Assembly: GCF_029784155.1 (NCBI RefSeq) | Contig: NC_073692.1 | Span: 327,503,920 to 327,567,919, forward strand | Length of the DNA stretch: 64,000 nucleotides | Reading direction: 5' to 3' | Source of the DNA: Uranotaenia lowii | Taxonomy: Eukaryota; Arthropoda; Insecta; Diptera; Culicidae | Shown: positions 9,248 through 20,176 of the stretch, piece by piece | How the letters are laid out: each line of letters starts with the position of its first letter | Position numbering within the stretch: the first letter of the stretch is position 1 | Notes under the pieces: generated by a model | What the model saw: the letters and a program-made list of their open reading frames with translations, nothing else | Databases searched by the model: none | Told to the model about the DNA's origin: nothing | Position numbers and translations under genes: made by a program

Positions 9248-11817
9248 TCCCTATAGACTCGGAAACTACTGAACCGATCTGCGTGAAACTTGGCAGGTGG
9301 GGGTACTGGAGGCCGGGGAAGGTTCCTATTGTGATTTGAGACCCCTCCCTCTCTCATTAAGGGGGGGAGGGGCCTCCCAAACAAAAGACAATTTTTTGCA
9401 TAACTCGAGAACCCATCAAGCAAATGGTATCATATTTGGCATGGGGTGGTATTTGGGAACGAGGAATATTTCTATGAATATTTGTTACCCCTCCTTCCTT
9501 TCAGTGGCGTGATAGGAAGGGGGTAGGGGGGCTACCTTAAAATTTTTCATATAACTCGAGAACTAATCAAGATATTGGATCCAAATTTGGCATGGGAAGG
9601 TATTTGGATACGAAAAATATTTCAATGATTATTTAAGACCCCTCCCTCTTTCCAGTTGAAAGGGGGAGGGGCCTCTTTCATTTTTTTTATATAGTTCAAA
9701 AACTAATAAAGCAAATGGAACCAAATTTGGCATGGGAGGGTATTTGGATACGAAAAATATTTCTATGATTATTTGAGACCCCTCCCTCTTTCCAGTAGGG
9801 AGATATAAAGGAGGGAGGGGCCTCTTCTATAGTTTTCAACATAACTGAGAAAGTTATTAAGCAAATGGAACCAAACTTGGCATGGGCGGGTATTTGGGAA
9901 CGTGACATGTTCTAATGATTGCTTGAGACCCCTTCCTTCTTACAGCGGGGAGGAAGGAAAGAGGGAGGGGAGTTTCATACAATTTTTACTGCATGACTCA
10001 AGAACTACAACAGCAAATGGAACCAAATTAGACATGGAACGATATTTGGGCACTAGAAAGGCTTCTATGAGTATTTGGTATTCCTCACTCCTTCAAAGAG
10101 GTGGATGCAATGGGGGAGGCGAGGTCTCACTTACAATTTTCAGTATAACTGGAGAGCTGATCAACCAAATTGAACCATATTTGACATGTGAGTGTATTTG
10201 GATACGAGAAATGTTTCTATTATAAATTGAAGCCGTACCTTTCAAGCGGTAAGATATAAAGGAAGAAGGGAGGGTTTCCATTTTTTTTTTTGGTTTTTGC
10301 ATAACTCGAGAATTAATTGAGCAAATGAAACCAAATTTGGCATCAAAAAGTATTTGAGTAGGGAAAATACTTTTATGAATATTAAGTTATCACCCCTCTA
10401 TTGAAAGAAGAGAACGGAAAGGGGGATGGTACTCCCTTTCAAGTTTATACATAACTCAAAAATTTACTACGTAAATAAAACCAAATTTGGCATGGCATGG
10501 AATATAGGAAGGGAAGAGGGAAGCTTACATTTAACTTTTATTTTACAAAATCCGAGAAATGGACAATACTTAACATGGAAAATCATTTTGGTATGACTCT
10601 ATAATTATTTGACACATCATCCTCCTTTCAGTGAGAAGGTACATGGGAGGAGGGAGGTGAGCCCAATACAATTTTGTTAGCATATGTTCTCAATTTATGC
10701 TTACGAAGCCAACAAATGGAAACAAATATGGCATGGAAAGGTACTTGGTTACGAGATATGTTTCTGCGATTGTTATAGACTCTTACGATTTAAATTTAAA
10801 AAAAATTAAATTTAAAAATTTTGTTGTAAAGCTTAAATACTTATCAACCAATGGAACTATATTTGATATAAGAGGATTTTTTGGAACGAAAAAAATGGGT
10901 ATGATTATTAAAGATCACGATCTCCATTCAGCAGGGGGTTAAGCGAAGGACAGGGAGGGGCTCTCTAATCAGCTTTTAGCATAAATCCAGAACATATCAA
11001 GCAAAAACAACCAAACCTTATAAGTTAGATTATTTGCGAACGATTAATTTGGGACTCTTCTTTTTTTAGGGCGAAATTTAAGGAAACAGATGAAAATTAT
11101 CAGATCTTTAAAAAAAAATTATAGATCAAGATTCAGAATATAAGTTATGGTTTGTGTGTTGCAATTTGAAACTCCAGCTGAAGCTCACATTTTATAGTGG
11201 TTGCTTATCAATTTCGTCATAATTTGATTTAAAATAATACCAAAAACAATAAAAATATGAATGATTTCTGCAAATATCATTTGATTCTGAAAGGTGTAGC
11301 AAAGCACACCGGGTCAGCTAGTACATTATAAAATCATCTTATATAACTCGAAAAAACAGCATTTACGTACTAAAGTGGAGGCAATATACATACATATTTT
11401 TAACTTCTGGCTTAAGCGATAAGAGTTGTAAAAATTGGACGATATACAACACCTTTTACCGTACAGCCTGACAGTATGCGAGAGAGCGCAAGTTTTGCTC
11501 TCAATGCATGCAAACCGTTGCCAGCGACAATATTTGCTGCTTCTCTCATTGGCCAGTTTATCCAAATGGACCCTCTGATTTTTATAAATCTGGTTGCACT
11601 GCTTATCGCAAAGAGAACAACAAGGTTGTTTTCTCATTTGAAGCCCGCACGTGGGAGACAAATTAGCAAACATGGCGGACTTTTGTCATATACGAGTCGG
11701 TAGACTTTAACTAACCATTTTTACGATTATTCACTTGGTTTGGTAGGAATTACGATTCGCATTAACATTGTTAACGAGTTGAGCTGACATTTCTTATGCG
11801 ATGTTATGTTTGCTGGG
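9125..11817. mobile_element. TIR element (CCCAGCAAACAT), about 550 bp, carrying a Helitron
   Basis: The termini CCCAGCAAACAT (9125-9136) and ATGTTTGCTGGG (11806-11817) are perfect 12-base inverted repeats. The host Helitron resumes with a repeated AG on either side, suggesting a 2-base target duplication. Own sequence is 9125-9180 plus 11322-11817; the remainder is the Helitron 9181-11321. No transposase is encoded. The frames at 11326-11673 and 11476-11703 overlap on opposite strands and show no motif. The superfamily is not assigned. Confidence 0.75.
9181..11321 (+). mobile_element. Helitron, complete non-autonomous copy 1
   Basis: It starts A|TCTATATATATAAAAATG and ends with the hairpin GGTGTAGCAAAGCACACC, then GGGTCAG and CTAG at 11318-11321, followed by T. 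The 2141-base copy has a CTGT microsatellite at 9203-9246 and about eleven diverged tandem units of about 150 bases, each with an ACCAAATTTGGCATGG motif and a CCCTCCC/GGGAGGG inverted repeat. The first 840 bases are nearly identical to 39606-40444, so the family moved recently. No Rep/helicase. The many short frames are spurious. Confidence 0.9.
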
Positions 11818-13541
11818 AGGAAGGGGGGAGGGGGGCTACTCTACAGTTTTTCATATAACTCGAAAATTAATCAAGATATTGGAACAAAATTTGGCACGGG
11901 AAGGTATTTGGATACGAAAAATATTTCAATGATTATTTGAGACCCCTCCCTTTTTCCAGTAAAAAGGGGGAGGGGACCTCTTTCATATTTTTTTACATAA
12001 CTCAAAATCTAATAAAGCAAATGGAACCAAATTTGGCATGGGAGGGTATTTGGATACGAAAAATATTTCTATGATTTTATGAGACCCATCCCTCTTTCCA
12101 GTAAGGAGATAAAAAGGGGGGAGGGGCCTCTTTTATAATTTTTTACATAACTCAAAAACTAATTAAGCAAATGGAACCAAATTTGGCATGAGTGGGTATT
12201 TGGGAACGTGCCATGTTCTAATGATTGTTAGAGACCCCTTCCTTCTTCCAGCGGGGAGAAAGGAAAGAGGGAGGGGAGTTTCATACAATTTTTACTGCAT
12301 AACTTGAGAACTACAACAGCAAATGGAACCAAATTTGGCATGGAACGATATTTGGGTACGAAAAATGCTTCTATAAATATTTGGTATCCCTCACTTCTTC
12401 AAAGAGTTGGATGAAAATACAATTTTTAGTCTAACTGGAGAGCTGATCGAGCAAATATAATCATATTTGGCATGTAAGGGTATTTGGATACGAGAAATGT
12501 TTCTACCATTAATTTAAGCCCCACCTTTTTTCAAAGGAAAGATATACAGAGGGAAAGAGGGGCTTCCATACAATTTTTTGCATAACTCGAGAATTAATCG
12601 AACAAACGAAACCAAATTTGTCATCAAAAAGTATTTGAGTACGAAAAATACTTTTTCTATGAGAAACAATTCCTTTCTTGCAGTCGCATGATGGAATTGG
12701 GAATACAGGAAGGGAAGAGGAAGCTTACATTAATTTTTTTCCTTACAAAATCCGAGAAATGAACAAATCATTTTGGTATGGTTCTATGATTATCTGACAC
12801 ACCATCTTCCTTTCAGTGAGTAGGTAAATAGGAGGAGGGAGGTGAGCCCAATACAATTTTGTTAGCATAAGTTCTTAATTTATGCTAACGATGCCAACAA
12901 AAAGAAGACAAATATGGCATGGAAAGGTACTAGATTACGAGATATGTTTCTACGATTATTATAGACCTCTACGCTTTACAGTGTAGAGAGGGGAAGAAAG
13001 GAGGAGGCTCCATATACATTTTGTTGTAAGGCTTAACAACTTATCAACCAATGAAACTTTATTTGAAATAAGAGAATTTTTGGGAACGAAAAAACTGGGT
13101 TTGATTATTAAAGATCACGACCTCCATTCAGCAGGGGGTGAAGGGAAGGACAGGGGTGAGGGCTCTCTTATCAGTTTTTTAGCATGAATCCAGAACATAT
13201 CAAGAAAAAACAACCATATTATATAAGTTAGATACTTTGCGTACGATTATTTAATTTAAGACATTTCAGACAGATCTAAATTATCAGATCATTAACGCAG
13301 GTTTATAGAGCAAGATTCAGAACATTAGTTTAAATTATCTTTGTGTTGCAATTACTATGTAAATAAAAATAAATAATTGTGTTGCAATTTGAAACTTCCG
13401 CTGCAGCTCTAATTTTAAAGCGGTTGCGGTTATGTTATAATATGATTTGAAATAATGCCAATAAAACAATAAAAATTTGAATAATTTTTGAAAACATCAT
13501 TTGATTTTGAAAGGTGTAGCAAAGCGCACCGGGTCAGCTAG

Positions 13542-15559
13542 TATAAGATAAATGAATGTGTTGGTGAATTACCAAAAAAACAGATTTTTGATAGTCTTTT
13601 TAGTTTAAATCTTCGTTTCGCTTTACAAAAGTTAGAATCTAAAATAGAATTTTAAATTCAAGCGTTATTGCCAAAGCCTTTATCACTTATTGAATTAGCT
13701 ACAATAAAAAGAAAAAGTTGAGATGACTTTTGCTGCTTCTCTAGTTTTTACGTTAATTTTTTTTTTTTTATATTTCAAGATCAAGGCTTTCAACTCATCT
13801 TATATTTCTAAACGTGTCCGTTTTTGAATTCGAATCATCGTTAAGAAAAGATATTTCTTGGTTTTTTTTCTTGGAAAGTAACTAAGTGAAAGTTTGAAAA
13901 GTCATTCATATTCTCATCACATCGGCTAACCTGTTGCGGGTACTAAACCATTTCCAAAGAGCTGGTAGATTAGCTTTCTTTCAGAGATTTGTTTGCCAAA
14001 TTAGCTTCTCCCCAAAGCTTTGCCAAATTACTAATATCTAGGTACTACTTTGTGTGGTCACTCCTACCAACTCCAATTTCCCATACCCTCCTCCAAGTCC
14101 AGATGCGGTACGTGTTATCATTGACTTTTTCTAGACCAATTCACAACTCTAACCAGGTCGAGTTTCCCAGTAAACCAGAAAAACAAGTAAAAGGAGCCCC
14201 AAGTGGAGACATATGTATGCTGCTGTGGTACTGAACAAACTTTACTTCTAGGTTGTGTTTTGCTTTGGCCCATTTAACGACTGACTAGCTGCTGCTGCTT
14301 CTTTTACTCTGCTCTTTTCTTAAGGTTTGCACTGGTTTCAGATAACCTGGCTTGTGGTTCAATGAATGAGGATCCGATTCACTTGCTCTGTGTATAAAAT
14401 CATAATTTATGGCTTAGGCAAAGTTTTTGTTCACATTACCTGGGTGCAAAAACAAGACTGCATCGCTGTCGCTTGACGGAAGAAACAATTTTGTTTTAAC
14501 GAAGGACTTTTGAAGCAAAAACTGAACATTTTTGGATATAAAAAAAATACTTTGGAATCGTCCCAAGCAGTTGTGATATGACTATTCATGTGCTGTTGAA
14601 TTCGATAAAATTCGTAAAATATTAGTAAATGACAGGAAAGGAAATCTAAAATCAACAAGTACTAGTCAGCAAATCTGGAGCAACCACGCCAAAGACGCTA
14701 TAAGAACATCTATCGTTTTTCCGTCAAGCATTGTAGTTCAACAGTGGTGGCTCCAGAGAGTGCGGCGTTTTCCTGTTGGCCGCCAAGTGTTTTTCCAACA
14801 TTCAGCAGCCACCATTCTCAGGAGTGTCGAGATCGGCGGCAGTGGAAGATTGCCAAACCTCGTCTTCTCGTTCCGTTTTGCTTCATCGAGGTTTGCCGTT
14901 ATAAATGGGATTCCAAGCTTGGGAGCAGCAAAAGGATGCGCCCGTTGGATATTAAGGAGCATCTTGTTTATGAGTAATTAGCTTAGAGCAGCAACTAAAA
15001 GCTCAAGTGGCATGTCCATGAGTGGTTGGTTGTATCTTTTGCCTGAGACCCGGGAAATATCTTGCTTTTGCACACAGTTTACGGGTGTTTTTGTTTGCAC
15101 ACTCCGGAAGCGATGTTTGCGTGCGATAAATAATGTAAATGAATCTCAATTAACTGCAAGCATATTCATGTTATACGATACCAGTAGTAAAATGAGCGAA
15201 TTTGAAATAAACACATAAAATATTGTTCCATGGTAAAAATATGTTGTTTGGCAGCTCGAATGAATTAAAAAGGCACGTTTGAAGAATCAAGAAGCGATTT
15301 TTTTCAAGTAATGTCAACTTGAACTCTGAATAACAAATTATTTAGTGGAATTTTATGACCGCAATGGATGGTAAACTTGTGTACACACAGTTCACAGTTT
15401 CTCTTTATTTGACCAAAAGCCTCAATAAAAAGTTTTCAATTAAACAATTTTTCCTCACAGCAGTTTCTTTAACTCTTAACCCAATCTGTTTCTGAAGAGC
15501 AATTTACCTAACGCGTATTTAAAGCTGTCGTAAAAAATCGTCTATTATCACCCAAAATT
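13542..15559. other. Unassigned intergenic sequence
   Basis: No convincing gene. Short overlapping frames on both strands at 14738-14981 lie in a locally more GC-rich patch but show no domain. Nothing marks a promoter or an RNA gene. Confidence 0.4.
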
Positions 15560-15786
15560 CAACACCTTTATTGATAAAGTTAGAACGATTCCATCCGTAA
15601 AGTGCGGTAGTGATTGCCGATAGTGAAAGTGATTCCTCATTCGATTGAACATTTCCAAAAAAATCGAAAAAACTATCAGTTTATCGTGCGTGCTATACCC
15701 TCAGTAGCATACTTCCACGTCATACGGTTCCCGGAAAATAGTTCACCCTTCAGAAACACCAGCAAAGAACCAGTTACAAAGCAGAA

Positions 15787-16665
15787 ATGGACAAAAACAA
15801 AAACAAGCCTGTAAACACCTCCACTACTGGTCGCCCAACAACAATAACAACAAGATCTACATCATCGTTGCCTGCCTTGTTTGCTGACGGACGAGCACCA
15901 AAACGTACGAAAGACGACTTAGCTGTATCCAGCGACACCGAGGAGATTGAGTCTCTAACTGATTTGTGGGACAAAATGCGTCGCATGATGGCTGCAGAGA
16001 ATGACCGGATTCAAACTAGCATCGAGGCAAAAATCGAGGAATGTACCGGTGAGTTGCGTCAACGGATCGAGGGTTTGGAAGATCAGCTAAATGCATTGAA
16101 AGAAGAATGTTCTTGCAATGTTACAAAGATAAACGACGACATCCTATCCATTCGTGCTGATCTTCAGTTTAGCTTGGAATGTACCGAAAAGCTGGAGAAA
16201 AATTGTGAGCTCGTTATTTCTGGTATTCCTCACGTTGAAGGAGAAGATTTAGACATAATGTTCCAAAATATTTGTTCTGAACTTGGCTTCACCAACAATC
16301 CCATGGCAAAATTGTTGCGTCTCTCCAAACCCCCGATAAAACCTGGATCATCGCCACTGATACTGTGTGAGTTTGCTCTTCGAAATTCTAAGAATGAATT
16401 TTACCGGGCTTATCTGAGGAATCGCTCCCTAACCCTGCGTAACATCGGATTTGATAACGACAGTCGTGTTTTCATCAATGAAAATCTGGCTCAACATGCA
16501 AGAATTATTAGATCTGAGGCGATTAAATTGAAGAAGATGGGTGCCCTACAAAACGTGCAGACGAGAGATGGTACTGTATTTGTGAAGCTGACTGGTTCAT
16601 CCGTGTTCACACCGATTCATCGAGTTGATCAACTACCCGGCCGACGTCATCAAACCCTTCCTTGA
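15787..16665 (+). CDS. LINE ORF1 nucleic-acid-binding protein
   Basis: This 292-residue protein precedes ORF2. The N-terminus (1-45) is Ser/Thr-rich with a basic patch (APKRTKDD). Residues about 55-135 are charged and heptad-like (EIEESLTDLWDK-type pattern, ELRQRIEGLEDQLNALKEE), which suggests a coiled coil. A globular part follows from about residue 140, opening with ELVISGIP and continuing with basic segments (EFYRAYLRNRSLTLRN), resembling the RRM/CTD layout of LINE ORF1 proteins. In such families ORF1 trimerises through the coiled coil and coats LINE RNA. The frame is intact from a good Met. Family assignment rests on architecture and position. Confidence 0.7.
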   Translation: MDKNKNKPVNTSTTGRPTTITTRSTSSLPALFADGRAPKRTKDDLAVSSDTEEIESLTDLWDKMRRMMAAENDRIQTSIEAKIEECTGELRQRIEGLEDQLNALKEECSCNVTKINDDILSIRADLQFSLECTEKLEKNCELVISGIPHVEGEDLDIMFQNICSELGFTNNPMAKLLRLSKPPIKPGSSPLILCEFALRNSKNEFYRAYLRNRSLTLRNIGFDNDSRVFINENLAQHARIIRSEAIKLKKMGALQNVQTRDGTVFVKLTGSSVFTPIHRVDQLPGRRHQTLP

Positions 16666-17193
16666 TAGCTATTCTTTTCCTTCCCAATTATTCCTTTGAC
16701 TCCCATCCTAAAATCCTTTTGATTCCGTCCGCTCCTGAAAGTTAAAACGAAGTACACATTTACCTTTCCTTGTTAAAACCCTTCTCCTTCCCCATAATAC
16801 TCCTGTGAATCCATCCTTAAGTTATCCATGTATCCATGTCCTTCCTGAAAGTCTGTAGCCGATGTTGCTGATTGGATCCTGTTGATGCTGTTCCTGGTCG
16901 TTCCTGATCGTTCTGGACATAGAAGCGTGAGATACAGCACAACTGTGCTTCCCAAAATACGCGGTATGATGATAATAATATTTTTCCTAGTTTGTAAAAT
17001 CACTGCTCAAAATAGTTCGTTTGAATTTTGTTTTTTTTTTCTCTTTACACTTGTACACCCCTGATAGTTTCTTGCGATTTTTTTTTTCATTTGTTATCAG
17101 AAATGGTTTATATTCCAATTTTCATACCACTCACATTAGCTTTAAGTTTTGCCGAGACGCTCTTTCTGTTCTTTCTCATCATAACTTTTTTAA

Positions 17194-20020
17194 TTGACAA
17201 TGGTTAGTCCTCCTTTTAACGATACCTCTTCACATATAACTAAGGCTGTTTTAAATGCTGCCATGAGTAACAACTTGATTAATGTTTGCCATATCAATGT
17301 TCAAAGTCTCTGTGCTCGCCATATGACCAAATTTGAAGAACTCAAGAATATTTTTTATGATAGCAAAGCAGATGTTATTTGCATGACCGAAACTTGGATG
17401 GATGATTCAATTCGCAATTCCCAAGTACATATCGATGGTTATTATATTCTCCGCAATGATCGAAATCGTCATGGTGGAGGAATTTGTGTTTACATTCGAA
17501 GCAACCTGAAACATAAAATCCTTAAAAAATCTTCCACCCATGTGGATTCTATTAATTCTACGGAATTCTTTATTTTTGAATTATCTTTAGGCTCATCTCG
17601 AATCTTGATTGGTGTCTATTACAACACCCCAAGAAATGACTGTTCCGAAACTCTCGTGAACCATTTTCATGAATTCGACCTTAATTACGAACATACATTT
17701 TTTATAGGTGACTTTAACACAGATTTAAAAAAGCGATCTTCACATTCTCAGCGATTACTTGATTCTTTACAGTCGTTATCGTTTGACAGCGTAGGTACAG
17801 AGCCCACTTTCTTTCACAATACTGGTTCCTCTTTACTCGATCTTTTACTGACTAATTCATCAGAATTTGTAGACAAGTTCAATCAAGTTTCAATTCCCGG
17901 AATTTCTCACCACGACCTTATTTTTTGCACACTCAACTTTTCACATGATGATCCAGTTACGGGATACTGGTATCGTGATTACTCGAACTATGATTTCAAT
18001 GGTTTGAATTCTGCTCTTGAAGAATTCAGCTGTGAAAGTTACACTTGTGTTAACGACCCTGATATAATATTGAACATGCTGAACATTGAGCTCAATCTTA
18101 TTCATGAAAGGTTTTTTCGTTATAAGTTCAGAAAATTTAAGAAAAATCTGTGGTTTACAAATGATATACAATTTGCAATTATCAATAGAGATTTGGCTTA
18201 CCGTAATTGGAAACGCAATAAATCCTCAGAAAATTTATCATTATTCAAACAACTTCGAAATCGAGTGAACACTTTAATTCAAAATGCAAAAAGTGAAATC
18301 GACAAAAAAACTATTGATTTTAATCTTCCACCCAAAGCTGTGTGGCGAAATATAAAAAAAAACTTGGTCTGACTAAAAGATCTTCCGAATCTCACCAAAA
18401 TAGTAACTTCTCGGCTGATGAAATAAACTCCTATTTCTCTACACTTTTACTGATTGCTCAAGTTCATTTACAGCTCCTCATAGATCAAACGGATTTAAAT
18501 TCAGGCTCGTTGAAGATTATGAAATAATTAATGCAGCGTATTCTATAAAATCAAATGCAACTGGATTTGATAACATTCCAATAAAACTTATTCAAATTGT
18601 TCTCCCGAAAATTCTTCCTGTTCTGAAACATTTATTTAATTGTATTATCACATCTTCCAAATTTCCTTCTGGTTGGAAAACATCAAAAATAATACCTTTG
18701 CCCAAAAAATCTAATTGTGATACGATTTCTAATTTGAGACCTATAAGTCTACTGTGCTCTTTATCAAAAGTTTTCGAGAAAATAGTCAAGGAACAAATAT
18801 CTATTCACATTAATCAAAATGGACTCTTAAACGAATTCCAATCTGGCTTTCGTAAAAAGAACAGCACTGAAACTGCTTTAATAAAAGTACACGACGATAT
18901 ATCCAAATGCATTGATAGAAAAGGGATAGCCATTCTACTCTTGATTGATTTTTCAAAGGCCTTCGACCGCGTGTCCCATGTGAAATTGTATAACAAACTA
19001 GTTTCGTCTTTTTTATTCAGTTCATCTGCAGCAAATTTAATCAGATCATACCTGGATGACCGAAAACAAGCAGTTTTTCATCAGAATAATCTATCTGGAT
19101 TTGAAAATATTAAATCAGGTGTTCCCCAAGGATCGGTACTCGGTCCCATTTTATTTTCAATGTTTATAAATGATCTACCTCACGTTCTTTTACATTGCTC
19201 GGTCCATTTGTTTGCCGATGATGTACAATTGTATTTTTGCAACTATGGCAAATATAATCGCACTGATTTGACTCTCAAAATTAATCAGGACCTTCTTAGC
19301 TTATACAGATGGTCAGAAAATAACTTGTTACCTATAAATGCATCCAAAACCCAAGCCATCCTGATTGATAAGTCGAATCGTTCCTATGTACCACCTGATT
19401 TAGTTCTGAATTGCGAAACACTGACTTTTGTTGACAAAATTAACAACCTTGGTGTTATTTTCGATCGTAGTTTTAATTGGGGAATGCAAATTAAACATCA
19501 ATGTGCTAAAATTTATTGTACTCTCAAGCAGTTGAACATCACAACTAGATTCTTAGATGTTCAATCTAAACTCAAGCTCTTTAAAACATTCATCTTACCC
19601 CACTTCACATACGGAGTTTTTGTTATATCCAATGCCTCAGCTTCTTCACTGGCAAGACTCAAAGTGGCTTTGAATGCCTGTGTCAGATATGTATTCAGAC
19701 TTTCAAGATTTTCCAGAGTAACTTACTTACAGAAGCATCTTCTAGGCTGTTGTTTTGATAAGTTTTATCATTTCCGTTCTTGTATGGTCATACACAACTT
19801 GATTACTAGTGGCACTCCTCCGTATTTAAGATCTCTACTTATACCACTTCGAAACTCACGCTCTTCCAGCTTTCAAATACCAAACCATAGCTCCAGTTAC
19901 TATAATTGCTCATTCATGGTAAGGGGTATCGTTAACTGGAATCAACTACCCAACGCTATCAAGAATATCACAAACAGAGGAAGTTTCAGAGAGAGTTTAT
20001 TGGCAAAACTGAATAGTTAA
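17194..20020 (+). pseudogene. LINE ORF2 (AP endonuclease + reverse transcriptase), two frameshifts
   Basis: The first frame (17194-18372) holds the AP-like endonuclease: HINVQSL (Asn), TETWMDD (Glu), GGGICVYI, GDFNTDL (Asp/Asn), LLDLLLTN and SHHDLIF (Asp/His). At 18350-18363 a run of nine A shifts the frame; the text continues in another frame (KRSSESHQ...) to about 18450 and shifts again. The third frame holds RT from about 18480 to 20020: NLRPISLL, FQSGFRKKNST, LLIDFSKAFDRV, SGVPQGSVLGP and LFADDVQ (catalytic Asp pair at about 19210). Both shifts look like small indels after insertion. It would nick DNA and copy LINE RNA if intact; this copy cannot. Confidence 0.85.
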
Positions 20021-20176
20021 AGTTAGGGTATTTTTACATTTATAATAGGTACATTTTCAGAAACAGTTATTTCTAAATTTTTTCTTTTCATATCAAACGA
20101 ATTATTACTCACAATGTAACAAATTAAAAGATTATCAATCTTACGTTGCATTAATAAAGAATAAATAAATAAAAAA

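Larger units (their letters stand above)
8816..13541 (+). mobile_element. Helitron, split by a nested TIR element
   Basis: The head is at 8816 (TATATATATAAAAATG, directly after the previous CTAG). Helitron text runs to 9124 and resumes at 11818-11820 in the same unit (GTGATAG | GAAGG). It ends with the hairpin GGTGT...GCACC and CTAG at 13538-13541. About 2 kb is its own sequence. Tail-to-head contact with the preceding Helitron makes a tandem pair. The first two bases differ from the canonical TC start. Confidence 0.8.
15560..20176 (+). mobile_element. Jockey-superfamily LINE, near full length
   Basis: In order: 5' UTR (start not determined), ORF1 (15787-16665), a 528-base gap, ORF2 with AP endonuclease and reverse transcriptase (17194-20020), a short 3' UTR, and an ATAA-repeat/A-rich tail ending near 20176. 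ORF2 has two frameshifts, so this copy is inactive. It is a different family from the 5-8 kb LINE, judging from the proteins. The 5' boundary is approximate. Confidence 0.8.

Noticed and set aside
9154..9908. Repeated proline-rich ORFs shared with 39603-40333
   Set aside because: The shared ORFs result from near-identical non-autonomous Helitron copies; stops fall at random and no Rep/helicase motif appears.
11326..11703. Genes inside the CCCAGC-ended element
   Set aside because: Opposite-strand overlapping frames without a transposase motif in a short element.
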